From MAG-120531 sp029242825 (lineage in GTDB: Bacteria > Bacteroidota > Bacteroidia > Flavobacteriales > Flavobacteriaceae), in NCBI GenBank assembly GCA_029242825.1, contig JAQWTF010000036.1, forward strand, positions 1 to 48,185: 48,185 bases of DNA. The letters are read 5' to 3'. Each line of letters begins with the position of its first letter. The first letter of the stretch is position 1. The notes below the pieces were generated by a model. It was not told the DNA's origin. It saw only the letters and a program-made list of their open reading frames with translations, and did no database searches. Positions 17,879 to 27,588 of this stretch are shown piece after piece. Both the position numbers and the translations under genes were made by a program.

Positions 17879-20770
17879 AATAGTAATGGGGTGTTTGGCG
17901 TCTCTTTGGGTACCATCTTTTATTTGGTGTCTACAAGAAGTTCCGTTTGCAGCAATTATAACGTTTTCAGCGGCCTTAGAGACAGCAGGAAACAAGGTTA
18001 AAGCACCAACAGACATACTCAAGTCGTAATGTTCTTCTTCATAACCAAAAGAGCCAGCCATACCACAACATCCTGAAGGGATTAAGGTGACCTTATGTTT
18101 AGATGGAATATTTAATAAGTCAAAAGTTACCTTAGAATTTACCAAAGATTTCTGGTGGCAATGGACATGGACTTTAATTTGTTTTTCATTGTTGTGAAAC
18201 ATTTCAGGACTAATTTCTCCACGATTAAACTCAGCCACGAGAAATTCCTCGATCAAAAATGAATGCAAAGCCAATTTTTCTACCATGGCATGATCCGGAC
18301 TCAAACGCTTGTATTCGTCTCTAAAACTCAAAATAGCAGAAGGCTCAATCCCTAAAATAGGCCACTGCTGTTCCAGAAACAAAGAAGCGTCACTTATATT
18401 TCTTTCTGCAATGGCTTTGGCTTGTTTCAAATATCCTTTAGATATAAAAGTCCTGCCGCTTTCTGCTTGCCACAGTTGCACTTTATACCCCAGATTAAGC
18501 AGTAATAAAATGGCATCTTTACCTATCTCTATATCCATATAGCGAGTAAACTCATCTACGTACAAGACAACTGTTTGCTTGGTCAATTCAAATTTCTTTG
18601 ATTGATGGTCTAAAAATTTCTGAAAATTAAAACGCCCCACCTCTGGCAGAGATCTTTTTTGAGACACCCCACTCAAACGCTTAATTACTCCAGATAAAGG
18701 AGACTTGTACACCGCATTAGTCAAAGGCGCTACCAAACTGCTCAGTTTGTTTAATTGAGTGTTGTAAGCAAATAACTTTGACCTAAAGCTATACCCATTT
18801 GCTTCCTGATACTGATATAAAAACTCCGCTTTATAAGAGGCTATATCTACATTACTAGGACATTCACTGCTACAGGCCTTACAACTTAAGCAAAGGTCAA
18901 AAACTTCTTTTAAAGCTTGGTTGTCAAAAGCATTCCTGGGTTCCTTTAATGAATTAGGGTGTGTCAAAAACTCCCTCAATGCATTAGCCCTCCCCCTAGT
19001 CGTATCTTTTTCGTTTTTTGTCACATGGTAACTTGGACACATTCCACCAGCAGATTCGTGAGTTTTTCTACAATCACCACTACCATTACAAGATTCAGCT
19101 GCCCTTAAAATTCCTTGCTTATCGGAAAAATCTAATAAGGTGTCTATGTTAGGTTCCTCCCTGTTAATTTCATACCTCAGTGATGCATCCATAGCATAAG
19201 CCTTGACAATTTTACCAGGATTAAAAATACCATTAGGGTCAAACAATTGTTTTACAGACTCTAAGAGCGCATAATTCTCTGCTCCAATAAGCATAGGAAT
19301 AAACTCTGCCCTTACAATACCATCTCCATGTTCTCCACTAAATGAGCCCTTGTATTTTTTAGTTAAGTGAGCAACATCTGTAGTAATGGCTCTAAATAAT
19401 GAGACGTCCTTAGATTCTTTTAAATTTAAAATAGGCCTTAGATGGATTTCACCAGCACCTGCATGGGCATAATACACCGCATCCTGGTCATAACGTTTCA
19501 TAATGGAAGTAAATTCTCCAATAAAATCTTTTAAGTCTTCCAAAGCAACCGCAGTATCTTCTATACATGCCACCGCTTTTTTATCTCCAACCATATTTCC
19601 AAGAAGCCCTAATCCAGCTTTTCTAAGTGCTCCAGCTCTTCCAATATCCGATCCCCTTAAAATAGGGGCAGCATAACTCCATCCAGATGTATTAATCTGG
19701 TCCAGTAGCACACTTAGATTTTCCTGAAGGGCTTCCTCTGTAAATGCCCTTACTTCCAACATTAAAACAGCGGCAGGGTCCCCTTCAATAAATTTTCGAT
19801 TTTCAGACTGTTCTCTGTTGCTTTTGGTACAGTCTAAAATGATTTTATCCATCATTTCGCAGGTATACAAATCACATTTCATCACTGGAGCAACATCTTT
19901 TAGGCAATCCTCAAGACTGTTGTAGTGTGTTACGACCATAGCAGCATAAGACGGTGGAATGTCGTCTAATTGTAAAGTAATTTCTGTGGTCAAGGCAAGC
20001 GTACCTTCACTACCAGAGAGCAAATGCGCCATATTAAAAGGTGCATTACCTCCAAGAATATCTGCTTCCAATAAAAGGTCAATCGCATAACCTGTATTCC
20101 TTCTGTGTATCTCTTTCTTTGGAAAAGCTTCTGTGATTTGAGATTGAATCTCCAAGGGCGACAACAAATCATGTATGCCCTTGTATATTTGGCCTTCGGC
20201 CGACGCCTCAAGCATTTTATCTTTAAAAGCATCACTGCTTAAATCCTTAAATTCTGCAGTACTTCCATCCCACAACACTGTTTTCATGGAAACAACTTTC
20301 TCTCTCGTAACACCGTATTTTATTGAAGTTGTGCCAGAGGAATTATTTCCCACCATGCCACCAATCATACAACGATTTGCAGTAGAGGTGTTTGGACCAA
20401 AAAATAATCCATGGGGGGCTAAATAATCATTGAGTTCATCTCTAATCACACCAGGCTGAACAGTGACCTGTTTCTTAGTCAAGTTCAATGAAATAATATT
20501 AGTGAAATATTTGGAGACGTCTACCACTAACCCATCTCCTACGCATTGACCTGCAAGAGATGTCCCGGCAGTTCGTGGAATTAAGCCCACGCCATTTTCA
20601 TTACAAAATTGAACAATGCTTTGAAGGTCTTCAAGGTCTTTAGGAAATGCTACTCCTAGGGGCATTTTCCGGTAAACAGATGCATCTGTTGCATATAAAG
20701 CCTTGCTTAAAGGATCTAATTGAACAGATCCATTAAGCGATTGAGATAATTTTTCTAAAGCAACATTCAT
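17858..20770 (-). CDS. FAD- and Fe-S-binding dehydrogenase (YdiJ-like, GlcD/D-lactate dehydrogenase superfamily)
   Basis: A fusion of 970 residues that oxidises a 2-hydroxyacid. An FAD_binding_4 domain (about 35-220; PRTAGTSLAGQCVG at 65-78) is followed by an FAD-oxidase C domain with FSGEHGDGIVRAEF. Next come the Cys-rich CNGSGDCRKT (about 560) and CLSCKACSSECP (about 627), which bind [4Fe-4S], and a CCG domain with CHQKS (about 867) and GCCGMAGSFG (about 902). The order matches E. coli YdiJ, reported to act on D-2-hydroxyglutarate; D-lactate is an alternative. No signal peptide or membrane helix is seen. It is monocistronic, with a weak TATTTTTA upstream. Confidence 0.87.
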   Translation of the reverse strand: MNVALEKLSQSLNGSVQLDPLSKALYATDASVYRKMPLGVAFPKDLEDLQSIVQFCNENGVGLIPRTAGTSLAGQCVGDGLVVDVSKYFTNIISLNLTKKQVTVQPGVIRDELNDYLAPHGLFFGPNTSTANRCMIGGMVGNNSSGTTSIKYGVTREKVVSMKTVLWDGSTAEFKDLSSDAFKDKMLEASAEGQIYKGIHDLLSPLEIQSQITEAFPKKEIHRRNTGYAIDLLLEADILGGNAPFNMAHLLSGSEGTLALTTEITLQLDDIPPSYAAMVVTHYNSLEDCLKDVAPVMKCDLYTCEMMDKIILDCTKSNREQSENRKFIEGDPAAVLMLEVRAFTEEALQENLSVLLDQINTSGWSYAAPILRGSDIGRAGALRKAGLGLLGNMVGDKKAVACIEDTAVALEDLKDFIGEFTSIMKRYDQDAVYYAHAGAGEIHLRPILNLKESKDVSLFRAITTDVAHLTKKYKGSFSGEHGDGIVRAEFIPMLIGAENYALLESVKQLFDPNGIFNPGKIVKAYAMDASLRYEINREEPNIDTLLDFSDKQGILRAAESCNGSGDCRKTHESAGGMCPSYHVTKNEKDTTRGRANALREFLTHPNSLKEPRNAFDNQALKEVFDLCLSCKACSSECPSNVDIASYKAEFLYQYQEANGYSFRSKLFAYNTQLNKLSSLVAPLTNAVYKSPLSGVIKRLSGVSQKRSLPEVGRFNFQKFLDHQSKKFELTKQTVVLYVDEFTRYMDIEIGKDAILLLLNLGYKVQLWQAESGRTFISKGYLKQAKAIAERNISDASLFLEQQWPILGIEPSAILSFRDEYKRLSPDHAMVEKLALHSFLIEEFLVAEFNRGEISPEMFHNNEKQIKVHVHCHQKSLVNSKVTFDLLNIPSKHKVTLIPSGCCGMAGSFGYEEEHYDLSMSVGALTLFPAVSKAAENVIIAANGTSCRHQIKDGTQRDAKHPITILKESLL

Positions 20771-20909
20771 GGAAAAACAAGATTTTAAGTAAAAATACTT
20801 TATTTAAGTTTTACCGTAATACAGATCTATTGAAAACAAACAATTTAAAGTTATTTATATCGAAAATTAAAAATACCTGGTGGCTTTTTTAAATTATGAC
20901 AGATAAGTT

Positions 20910-20917
20910 TACCTTTG
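20910..20917 (+). promoter_or_regulatory. -7 box of the TlpA-like lipoprotein gene
   Basis: TACCTTTG matches TAnnTTTG, 20 bases before the ATG at 20938. No TTG is seen at the -33 distance. Confidence 0.45.
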
Positions 20918-20937
20918 GAAACATAAAATAATTTCAA

Positions 20938-22077
20938 ATGACATTTATTTCCACTTTTTCCTTAAAAAAGATTACTGTTAAATCAATTTTAGTATTGTTC
21001 GGTCTTGGACTTATGCTTGCTTGTAGTAATCAAGGGGGGTATAGCCTTAAAATTGAGGTGAAAGATTTACCAGATCAATCTAAAGTATTTTTAAAATATA
21101 TAGATGCTACAAATTCTCCCATAACGGTAGACTCAACTGCTGCAGTAAATGGGCTAGCCACTTTTAAGGGTTCACAGGAATTTCCAGCCATGCATTATTT
21201 ATTCTTTGAAAATGCCAATGGCAATATCCCCGTAATTTTAGAAAATGCCCGTATAGAAGTAAAGGCACAAAAGGACAGTCTCAATATGGCTAAACTCAGT
21301 GGGAGTGATCAAAATATTTGGTTCTCAGAATTTGTGACTACATCGCAAGGATTTTCAGAAAGAGCTAATGGAATTGCCAATGACCTACAAAACGCTAGAG
21401 CGAACGGAAAAGAAGCATTTATTGATTCGCTGAGAGAAGAATATATGGAGTTGCAAGAAGAGGCTAAATCTTACGAAATCAATTTTGCTGCAGAACATCC
21501 TGGCTCCCTCATCACCGTTTTACTAATTGAACGAATGTTTGCCTCTAAAGCGGTTGAAGAACAAAAAATTAAAGAATTAATAGAAGCGATCAGTCCGGAG
21601 ATAAAACAAACCGATGCTGGCAAAAAGTTAATGACCCTTTGGGAAGCTAACTTAAGTACTGCCATTGGAAGTAAAGCAATCGATTTTTCTGGGCCTAATC
21701 CGAATGGAGAAACCATCTCACTCTCTGCTTTGAAAGGTAAAGTGACCATCATTGACTTTTGGGCAGCCTGGTGCAAACCATGTAGGGCAGAAAATCCGAA
21801 TGTGGTAGCGGTTTACAATCAATACCACGAAAAGGGTCTTGAGATTATAAGCATTTCTCTTGATAAGAAAAAAGAGGATTGGATCACAGCAATCGCGGCG
21901 GATCAAATGGATTGGCACCACATTTCTTCATTGGCTTATTTTAGTGACCCAATTGCAAAACAATACAATATTAATGCTATTCCAGCTACATTTATTTTGG
22001 ATGAAAATGGAACCATTGTAGCCAAAGACCTCAGGGGAGCAGCTCTAGGGGCTCAAATCGCTAAGATGCTGCCTTAA
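20938..22077 (+). CDS. TlpA-like thiol-disulfide oxidoreductase lipoprotein
   Basis: A periplasmic lipoprotein of 379 residues. Residues 1-28 are a signal sequence with lipobox LMLA before C29. Residues about 35-120 look like the DUF4369 beta domain common in Bacteroidota, and a helical linker runs to about 235. The thioredoxin domain (245-379) has the active site WCKPC (C279 and C282) and a cis-Pro region (NAIPATFI). Such proteins reduce disulfides of cytochromes or secreted proteins. It is flanked by its own promoter and a strong terminator, so it is a single-gene unit. Confidence 0.9.
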   Translation: MTFISTFSLKKITVKSILVLFGLGLMLACSNQGGYSLKIEVKDLPDQSKVFLKYIDATNSPITVDSTAAVNGLATFKGSQEFPAMHYLFFENANGNIPVILENARIEVKAQKDSLNMAKLSGSDQNIWFSEFVTTSQGFSERANGIANDLQNARANGKEAFIDSLREEYMELQEEAKSYEINFAAEHPGSLITVLLIERMFASKAVEEQKIKELIEAISPEIKQTDAGKKLMTLWEANLSTAIGSKAIDFSGPNPNGETISLSALKGKVTIIDFWAAWCKPCRAENPNVVAVYNQYHEKGLEIISISLDKKKEDWITAIAADQMDWHHISSLAYFSDPIAKQYNINAIPATFILDENGTIVAKDLRGAALGAQIAKMLP

Positions 22078-22097
22078 AAAAATAAATACATCATTTT

Positions 22098-22141
22098 AAA
22101 TGGCTTTATGGGAATAAAAACTTTCCACAAAGCCATTTTTT
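22098..22141 (+). terminator. Intrinsic terminator of the TlpA-like gene
   Basis: AAATGGCTTT (22098-22107) pairs perfectly with AAAGCCATTT (22129-22138), and the stem continues inward (TGGGAA with TTTCCA). T residues follow. It reaches the stop codon of the convergent rhomboid gene. Confidence 0.85.
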
Positions 22142-22790
22142 ATTCAAAACTGTCCTTATATAGCAACACCCCCATAAATACTAATGGGGCTAATAAACAA
22201 ATAGCCGCTATAGGATTTGCGGTGAGTTGGCTAGGTACATAAACAATGGCCATGAGTAAACCGCCAATTGCTCCTCCAAAATGTGCAGAGTGACCAATAT
22301 TTCCTGTCCTCTTTTTCATTCCGTAAATAGTGTATATCATATAGCCCAATCCAACTACATAAGCAGGAAGTGGAATAGGAATAAATAGTATTCCCAATCT
22401 CATTTCAGGCATAAGGTAAATAGCAGCATACAGCACTCCTGTTACTGCCCCACTCGCACCAACAGCGCTGTAATAGGGTTCCTTCTTATGAATAAACAAA
22501 CCAAAATAACTTCCCAAAAACAAGCTTACCACATAGATAATGACCAATGCAACAGGACCTAATAATTGGACAATTACATCTGAAAAGAAGTAAAAAGTAA
22601 ACAAATTAAAAATAAGGTGGTTCACATCTACATGAAGAAAACCAGCTGTAAATAACCTTTTATAATCTCCTTGTTGAATAGACTTTATCTGAAATTTGTA
22701 GCGATCAAAAAATGAAGCGTCGCTAAAACCTTTAAAAGACACTAAACCGTTAAGTGCCATGATTAATATTGTTATTGGGTGCATGTTCAT
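22140..22790 (-). CDS. Rhomboid-family intramembrane serine protease
   Basis: A membrane protease of 216 residues with about six hydrophobic helices. The catalytic serine is S113 in GASGAVTG and the histidine is H170 in GHSAHFGGAIGG; the HLIFNLFTFYFF helix carries the usual H-x-x-x-N. Rhomboids cut membrane proteins within or near the bilayer, but the client here is unknown. Either of two close ATGs (codons 1 and 3) may be used. Confidence 0.92.
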   Translation of the reverse strand: MNMHPITILIMALNGLVSFKGFSDASFFDRYKFQIKSIQQGDYKRLFTAGFLHVDVNHLIFNLFTFYFFSDVIVQLLGPVALVIIYVVSLFLGSYFGLFIHKKEPYYSAVGASGAVTGVLYAAIYLMPEMRLGILFIPIPLPAYVVGLGYMIYTIYGMKKRTGNIGHSAHFGGAIGGLLMAIVYVPSQLTANPIAAICLLAPLVFMGVLLYKDSFE

Positions 22791-22878
22791 GATTAAAAAT
22801 CAAAAGATTGATCACGAAGATACACTTCATGGAATTAAAAACTAAAATATCCCTACATTTACCCTTTAATTAAATACA

Positions 22879-23763
22879 ATGCATTTACTGGTATTCATTC
22901 TTATCTACCCACACTTATGGGTAGTATCCAAATTACCTAGGCCACTTTTCTATCTATTGTCTGATATTTTCTTTGTTAAATTATTTTATTTTTTTGGCTA
23001 CAGAAAAAAAGTAGTGTTGGAGAATCTTGTCCTCTGTTTCCCCAATAAAGAGCTCAAAGAACTCCAACTTATTAGAAGACAATTTTACAGACACTTATGC
23101 GATTTATTTATGGAAATGGTTAAAACCATGAACCTCAGTAAGGCTGGAGTAAAAGAGCGGTATCAGGTTCAGAATATTAATGTCCTAAATGAGATTTTAA
23201 AAACAAAGTCTGTATTGTTGGTTTGTTCTCATTACGCCAATTGGGAATGGAATGTGAGTATAAACAATTATATATCAGAAAAAGGCTATGCCGTTTACCA
23301 GAAAATTGGCAATCCTTATTTTGACGCTTGGATCAAAAAATTGAGAAGTAGGTGGAATACCACACCCATCACACAGGCAGAAACCTTTAGAACCATTGTA
23401 CAGAATGAAAAAAATGGCGTAAAAGCAGTCTATGGTATGGTAGCAGATCAATCTCCTCCAATGTCCAAAGCAAAAGCTTGGGGTTCCTTCATGGGCGTAG
23501 AGGTTCCTGTTTATAACGGCGCAGAAGTACTGGCACAAAAATTAGACTTAGCCGTGGTGTTTTTAAGGGTTAAAAAAGCAAAAAGAGGGATGTTTCACGC
23601 TACTTTTGAGCCCATTACTACTAGTGGTGCTCATACAACTCCGGGAGAAATAACCAAAGAATTTCTTCTTAAAGCGGAGTCTCAAATTCAGGAGGAACCT
23701 GCCCATTATCTATGGACCCACAAACGTTGGAAACACCGCGGTAAAAAACCAATGGGTGAATAA
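22879..23763 (+). CDS. Lipid A biosynthesis acyltransferase (LpxL/HtrB family)
   Basis: A membrane-anchored acyltransferase of 294 residues that adds a secondary acyl chain to lipid A or a similar lipid. The catalytic H-x4-E is H118-YANW-E123, and VADQSPP follows further on as in LpxL. The N-terminal 40 residues hold the membrane anchor. A near-consensus TACATTTA (22854-22861) precedes it. It stands alone, as do lpxD and the LpxH-like gene in this window. The exact acceptor lipid is not provable from sequence. Confidence 0.88.
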   Translation: MHLLVFILIYPHLWVVSKLPRPLFYLLSDIFFVKLFYFFGYRKKVVLENLVLCFPNKELKELQLIRRQFYRHLCDLFMEMVKTMNLSKAGVKERYQVQNINVLNEILKTKSVLLVCSHYANWEWNVSINNYISEKGYAVYQKIGNPYFDAWIKKLRSRWNTTPITQAETFRTIVQNEKNGVKAVYGMVADQSPPMSKAKAWGSFMGVEVPVYNGAEVLAQKLDLAVVFLRVKKAKRGMFHATFEPITTSGAHTTPGEITKEFLLKAESQIQEEPAHYLWTHKRWKHRGKKPMGE

Positions 23764-23794
23764 GTTCTCAAAAAAATGAAAAACAAGACGCCTC

Positions 23795-25186
23795 TTAAAC
23801 TTTCTTACTGAGGTCTAAAATTTGTTGCATCATGGCATCGGCCACGGAAGTGGCCAAATCTAAAGAAGTGGCCTCCGTATAAATCCTAATGATAGGTTCC
23901 GTGTTAGACTTTCTCAAGTGCACCCAATGGTGCTCAAAATCAATTTTAACCCCATCCGTAGTATTGACCTCTTCTTCTTTGTATAAAGTAGCCATAGCCG
24001 TTAAAATAGCGTCTACATTAATATCTTCCGTAAGGCTTATCTTATCCTTTCTCATAAAATAGGCTGGATAAGTTGCCCTGAGCGCAGAGGCAGTGGTCTT
24101 TTTCTCTGCCAAAAGCATTAAAAAGAGGGCTACACCCACTAAAGCATCTCTACCGTAATGGCTTTCTGGATAGATAATTCCTCCATTTCCTTCTCCACCA
24201 ATTACAGCATTTTCCACCTTCATGGCAGTTACTACATTGACTTCTCCTACTGCAGAGGCTGTGTATTTTTGTCCGTGTTTTTGGGTTACATCTCTAAGTG
24301 CTCTTGTAGAAGACAAATTGGAGACTGTTGCTCCTGGTGTTTTAGAAAGCACATAATCTGCACAAGCCACTAAAGTGTATTCTTCTCCAAACATGCTACC
24401 ATCTTCACTAATAAATGCCAATCGATCTACGTCTGGATCTACAACAATACCCAAATCTGCTTTATGAGCTAGTACAGCAGCCTTAATATCTGTTAAATGT
24501 TCTTCTAAAGGTTCTGGATTATGAGGGAAATGACCAGTAGGGTCACAGAATAGTTTTATAACCTCTACGCCCATTGCTTCTAGTAAAGCTGGAATATAAA
24601 TCCCTCCTGAAGAATTTACCCCGTCTACAACCACCTTAAACTTGGCTGCTTTAATCACCGCTTCGTTGACAAGAGTTAATTTTAATACCTCCTCTATGTG
24701 CTTTTCCAGGAATGAATTGTCTGTTAATTGGCTGCCCAAATGATCTACTGCTGCAAATTCAAAAGACGCTTCCTCAGCTAATTCTAAGACCCTTTGTCCT
24801 ACCGCTGCTGAAATAAACTCTCCTTTTTCATTGAGCAATTTAAGTGCATTCCACTGTTTAGGATTGTGACTCGCTGTGAGAATTATTCCCCCTTGAGCAG
24901 CTTTTAATGGCACCGCTATAGCGACAGTGGGTGTGGTGGAAAGATCCAAATCTATGACATTTATGCCCATTCCAACAAGGGTGGCTTGTACCAAAGACTG
25001 CACCATAGGACCTGAGATCCTAGCATCCCTTCCTACCACAACATTTACGGCTTTATTTTTATGTGATTCTTTGAGTATAGTAGCATAAGCCGCTGTAAAT
25101 TTAACCACGTCTAGCGGAGTTAAATTTTCTGAAACAGCACCTCCAATGGTACCTCTAATACCAGATATAGATTTAATCAGTGTCAT
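23795..25186 (-). CDS. glmM: Phosphoglucosamine mutase (alpha-D-phosphohexomutase family)
   Basis: Converts glucosamine-6-phosphate to glucosamine-1-phosphate for UDP-GlcNAc, the precursor of peptidoglycan and lipid A. The N-terminal GIRGTIGG is followed by the phosphoserine loop TASHNPKQWNALK with S106, the metal loop DPDVDRLA, the sugar-binding GGEGNGGIIYP and a C-terminal phosphate-binding region (RKSNTEPIIRIYTEA). At 463 residues the length is normal. Some family members are phosphomannomutases or phosphoglucomutases, so specificity is likely but not proven. A consensus promoter precedes it. Confidence 0.88.
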   Translation of the reverse strand: MTLIKSISGIRGTIGGAVSENLTPLDVVKFTAAYATILKESHKNKAVNVVVGRDARISGPMVQSLVQATLVGMGINVIDLDLSTTPTVAIAVPLKAAQGGIILTASHNPKQWNALKLLNEKGEFISAAVGQRVLELAEEASFEFAAVDHLGSQLTDNSFLEKHIEEVLKLTLVNEAVIKAAKFKVVVDGVNSSGGIYIPALLEAMGVEVIKLFCDPTGHFPHNPEPLEEHLTDIKAAVLAHKADLGIVVDPDVDRLAFISEDGSMFGEEYTLVACADYVLSKTPGATVSNLSSTRALRDVTQKHGQKYTASAVGEVNVVTAMKVENAVIGGEGNGGIIYPESHYGRDALVGVALFLMLLAEKKTTASALRATYPAYFMRKDKISLTEDINVDAILTAMATLYKEEEVNTTDGVKIDFEHHWVHLRKSNTEPIIRIYTEATSLDLATSVADAMMQQILDLSKKV

Positions 25187-25203
25187 GTGAATTATTTATA
25201 GGA

Positions 25204-25233
25204 CAAATATAAGACCTGCTATGGGTTTTGCAA
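25204..25233 (-). promoter_or_regulatory. Consensus promoter of glmM
   Basis: The reverse strand reads TTG (25233-25231), a 19-base spacer, then TATATTTG (25211-25204): the same spacing and box as the aroC promoter. The glmM ATG follows 17 bases later. Confidence 0.8.
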
Positions 25234-25280
25234 CGGGCAATTTGTAAATTAGTGGCCTACCATCTCTAAAGTATCTTTTT

Positions 25281-25868
25281 TTGAATTTTCTAGCCCATAT
25301 ATATTTGTCGTTTGACCACCCAGGAATCAGCATAGGTAATTTTATGGCAGACGGCTTAAAAAGACAAGCTTTGGAACATTTTCCTATAGATTTCCAAAAA
25401 GGTGTTTTGCTGCACAGAGCTATTGATGAATTTACAGACCAACATCCTATTTTTAAAAAAAGTTGTAAGAGAATTTTTAAAGCACACGGCCATTACAGCA
25501 GGGTCATTGTAGATATTTTTTACGACCATTTTCTTGCCGTTAAATGGGCCAACTACCACTGTGTACCCCTGGTGGTATTTGCCCAAGATTTTTATACACT
25601 TTTAGACAATCATTTCGAGGAATTGCCTTTAAAAACCCAGCATCTTTTTCCCTATATGAAAAAGCAGAATTGGCTGGTAGCCTATAAAAGTATAGAAGGT
25701 ATTGACCAGATTCTAAAAGGAATGCAGCGCCGCACAAAGTTCAGCGCCAAATTAGATGAGGCCAGTAAAGACCTAATAACGCATTATACAGATTTAGAAA
25801 ATGATTTTGATTCTTTTTTCAAAGAATTGATTATCTTTTCAAAGGCAAGTTTTGACACCCTCAAATAA
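25281..25868 (+). CDS. Acyl carrier protein phosphodiesterase (AcpH-like)
   Basis: A protein of 195 residues starting MNFLAHIYLSF, the typical AcpH start, then GNFMADGLK and HRAIDEFTDQHP with H/D residues of an HD-like fold, and IVDIFYDHFLA. AcpH removes 4'-phosphopantetheine from acyl carrier protein. The start codon is TTG, fixed by the conserved N-terminus. The gamma-glutamyltransferase gene follows after 21 bases, probably in the same transcript. Confidence 0.87.
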   Translation: MNFLAHIYLSFDHPGISIGNFMADGLKRQALEHFPIDFQKGVLLHRAIDEFTDQHPIFKKSCKRIFKAHGHYSRVIVDIFYDHFLAVKWANYHCVPLVVFAQDFYTLLDNHFEELPLKTQHLFPYMKKQNWLVAYKSIEGIDQILKGMQRRTKFSAKLDEASKDLITHYTDLENDFDSFFKELIIFSKASFDTLK

Positions 25869-25889
25869 GTTTATATCAACCACCATACT

Positions 25890-27581
25890 ATGAAGTCATA
25901 TTTAAAATCACTCCTATTATTTGCTGTTTTACTCTTAAACCTTTGTTGTAAAACAGAAGTTCCACCCAGTGGATTGGTCACTGAAAATGCAATGGTGGTG
26001 TCTGCTAGGCAGGAAGCCTCTGCTATAGGGAGTGCTATTCTGGCTAAAGGGGGTAATGCTTTTGACGCAATGGTCGCCACAGAGCTGGCCCTTGCCGTTG
26101 CGTATCCTTTTGCTGGTAATCTTGGAGGAGGTGGTTTTATGGTTTATAGAAAAGCCAATGGAGATGTAGGTAGTATTGACTACAGAGAAAAAGCACCAGC
26201 CAGTGCACACAGAGATTTATATCTAGATGAAGCGGGAAATGTCATTCCTGGAATGAGTACTTTGGGCGCTACCGCTGTAGGGGTTCCTGGAACTATTGCT
26301 GGAATTACTGAAGTGCATGCAAAGATGGGGTCGTTGCCCTTTGATGAAATTTTAGCTCCAGTAATTGCCCTGGCCAAAAAAGGAGTTGTTGTCACTGAAA
26401 AGCAAGCCAAATCAATGGCTAGCCAACGGGAGATTATTGCCAAAATTAGTGGCGAACAGTCTTTGTTTGCACAACATTATGTCGCTGGAGATACTATAAA
26501 ATATCCCGCTTTAGCTACAACGTTAGCTGCTATTGCTAAAGGTGGAAGAAAAGCATTTTACGAAGGGGAAATGGCAGAAAAAATAGCTGCTTTTATTCAA
26601 GAAAGAGGTGGATTCATCACCAGGGAAGATTTAGCCAATTATGAAGCCGTATGGAGGCAGCCAGTCATATTTAATTACAAAGACCTCAGAATCATTTCTA
26701 TGAGCCCTCCAAGTAGTGGAGGCGTTACAATGCATCAGATTTTTAAAATGATGGAACCTTATAATATGAAGGATTTTGGCCACAACTCCCCTCAAGCCAT
26801 ACAACTATTTACGGAGGCTTCTAGGCGTGCTTATGCAGACAGAAACTTCTATTTGGGAGACCCTGACTTCAGTCCAATTCCATTAGATGTACTATTGAGT
26901 GACGCTTATTTAAAAGAGCGCATGAGTAATTTCTCCTTTGACAAAGCTACGCTGTCTTCTGAGGTATCTCATGGAGCTATTCAAATTATGGAAAGCGAAG
27001 AAACTACCCACTATTCTATTGTAGATCAAGATGGCAATGCAGTTTCCGTTACAACTACTTTAAATGGGGCTTTTGGTTCTAAACTTTATTCGGAGGAATT
27101 AGGCTTTTTCTTTAACAATGAAATGGATGATTTTTCTGCTAAAGCTGGCGTGCCAAATATGTTTGGGCTCATTGGTGCAGAAGCCAATAGCATTGCTCCT
27201 GGTAAGCGAATGCTCAGCAGCATGACACCTACTATCGTAGAGAAAGAAGGTAAATTATGGTTGGTGGTAGGGACTCCTGGAGGGTCCACTATTATTACAG
27301 CTGTAGCCCAAACCATTCTCAATGCTTATGAACACGGACTCTCCATGCAAGATGCAGTGAACGCGCCCAGATTTCACCACCAATGGCTTCCAGACACGGT
27401 TATTTTTGAACCAAAAGGCTTTTCTAAAAATACCCTTTCTACGCTTAAAGAAAAGGGCTACTTAATCAATGAAGAGCGCACTAGAATTATAGGAAAAGTA
27501 GACGCTATTAGGGTGCTTGAAAATGGTCAGTTAGAAGCAGGTGCAGATCCTAGAGGAGACGACGCTGCTGTAGGTTTTTAA
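25890..27581 (+). CDS. ggt: Gamma-glutamyltransferase, lipoprotein form
   Basis: Breaks the gamma-glutamyl bond of glutathione and related peptides by hydrolysis or transfer. It is made as a proenzyme that cuts itself before the catalytic Thr: here T372 in ETTHYSIVD, giving a small subunit from 372. R99 (DYREKAP) matches the glutamate-binding Arg. Residues 1-18 are a signal with lipobox LNL before C19, so it should be anchored in the envelope rather than free in the periplasm. The C-terminus (ADPRGDDAAVGF) is complete. 563 residues. Confidence 0.93.
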   Translation: MKSYLKSLLLFAVLLLNLCCKTEVPPSGLVTENAMVVSARQEASAIGSAILAKGGNAFDAMVATELALAVAYPFAGNLGGGGFMVYRKANGDVGSIDYREKAPASAHRDLYLDEAGNVIPGMSTLGATAVGVPGTIAGITEVHAKMGSLPFDEILAPVIALAKKGVVVTEKQAKSMASQREIIAKISGEQSLFAQHYVAGDTIKYPALATTLAAIAKGGRKAFYEGEMAEKIAAFIQERGGFITREDLANYEAVWRQPVIFNYKDLRIISMSPPSSGGVTMHQIFKMMEPYNMKDFGHNSPQAIQLFTEASRRAYADRNFYLGDPDFSPIPLDVLLSDAYLKERMSNFSFDKATLSSEVSHGAIQIMESEETTHYSIVDQDGNAVSVTTTLNGAFGSKLYSEELGFFFNNEMDDFSAKAGVPNMFGLIGAEANSIAPGKRMLSSMTPTIVEKEGKLWLVVGTPGGSTIITAVAQTILNAYEHGLSMQDAVNAPRFHHQWLPDTVIFEPKGFSKNTLSTLKEKGYLINEERTRIIGKVDAIRVLENGQLEAGADPRGDDAAVGF

Positions 27582-27588
27582 ATTTCAA

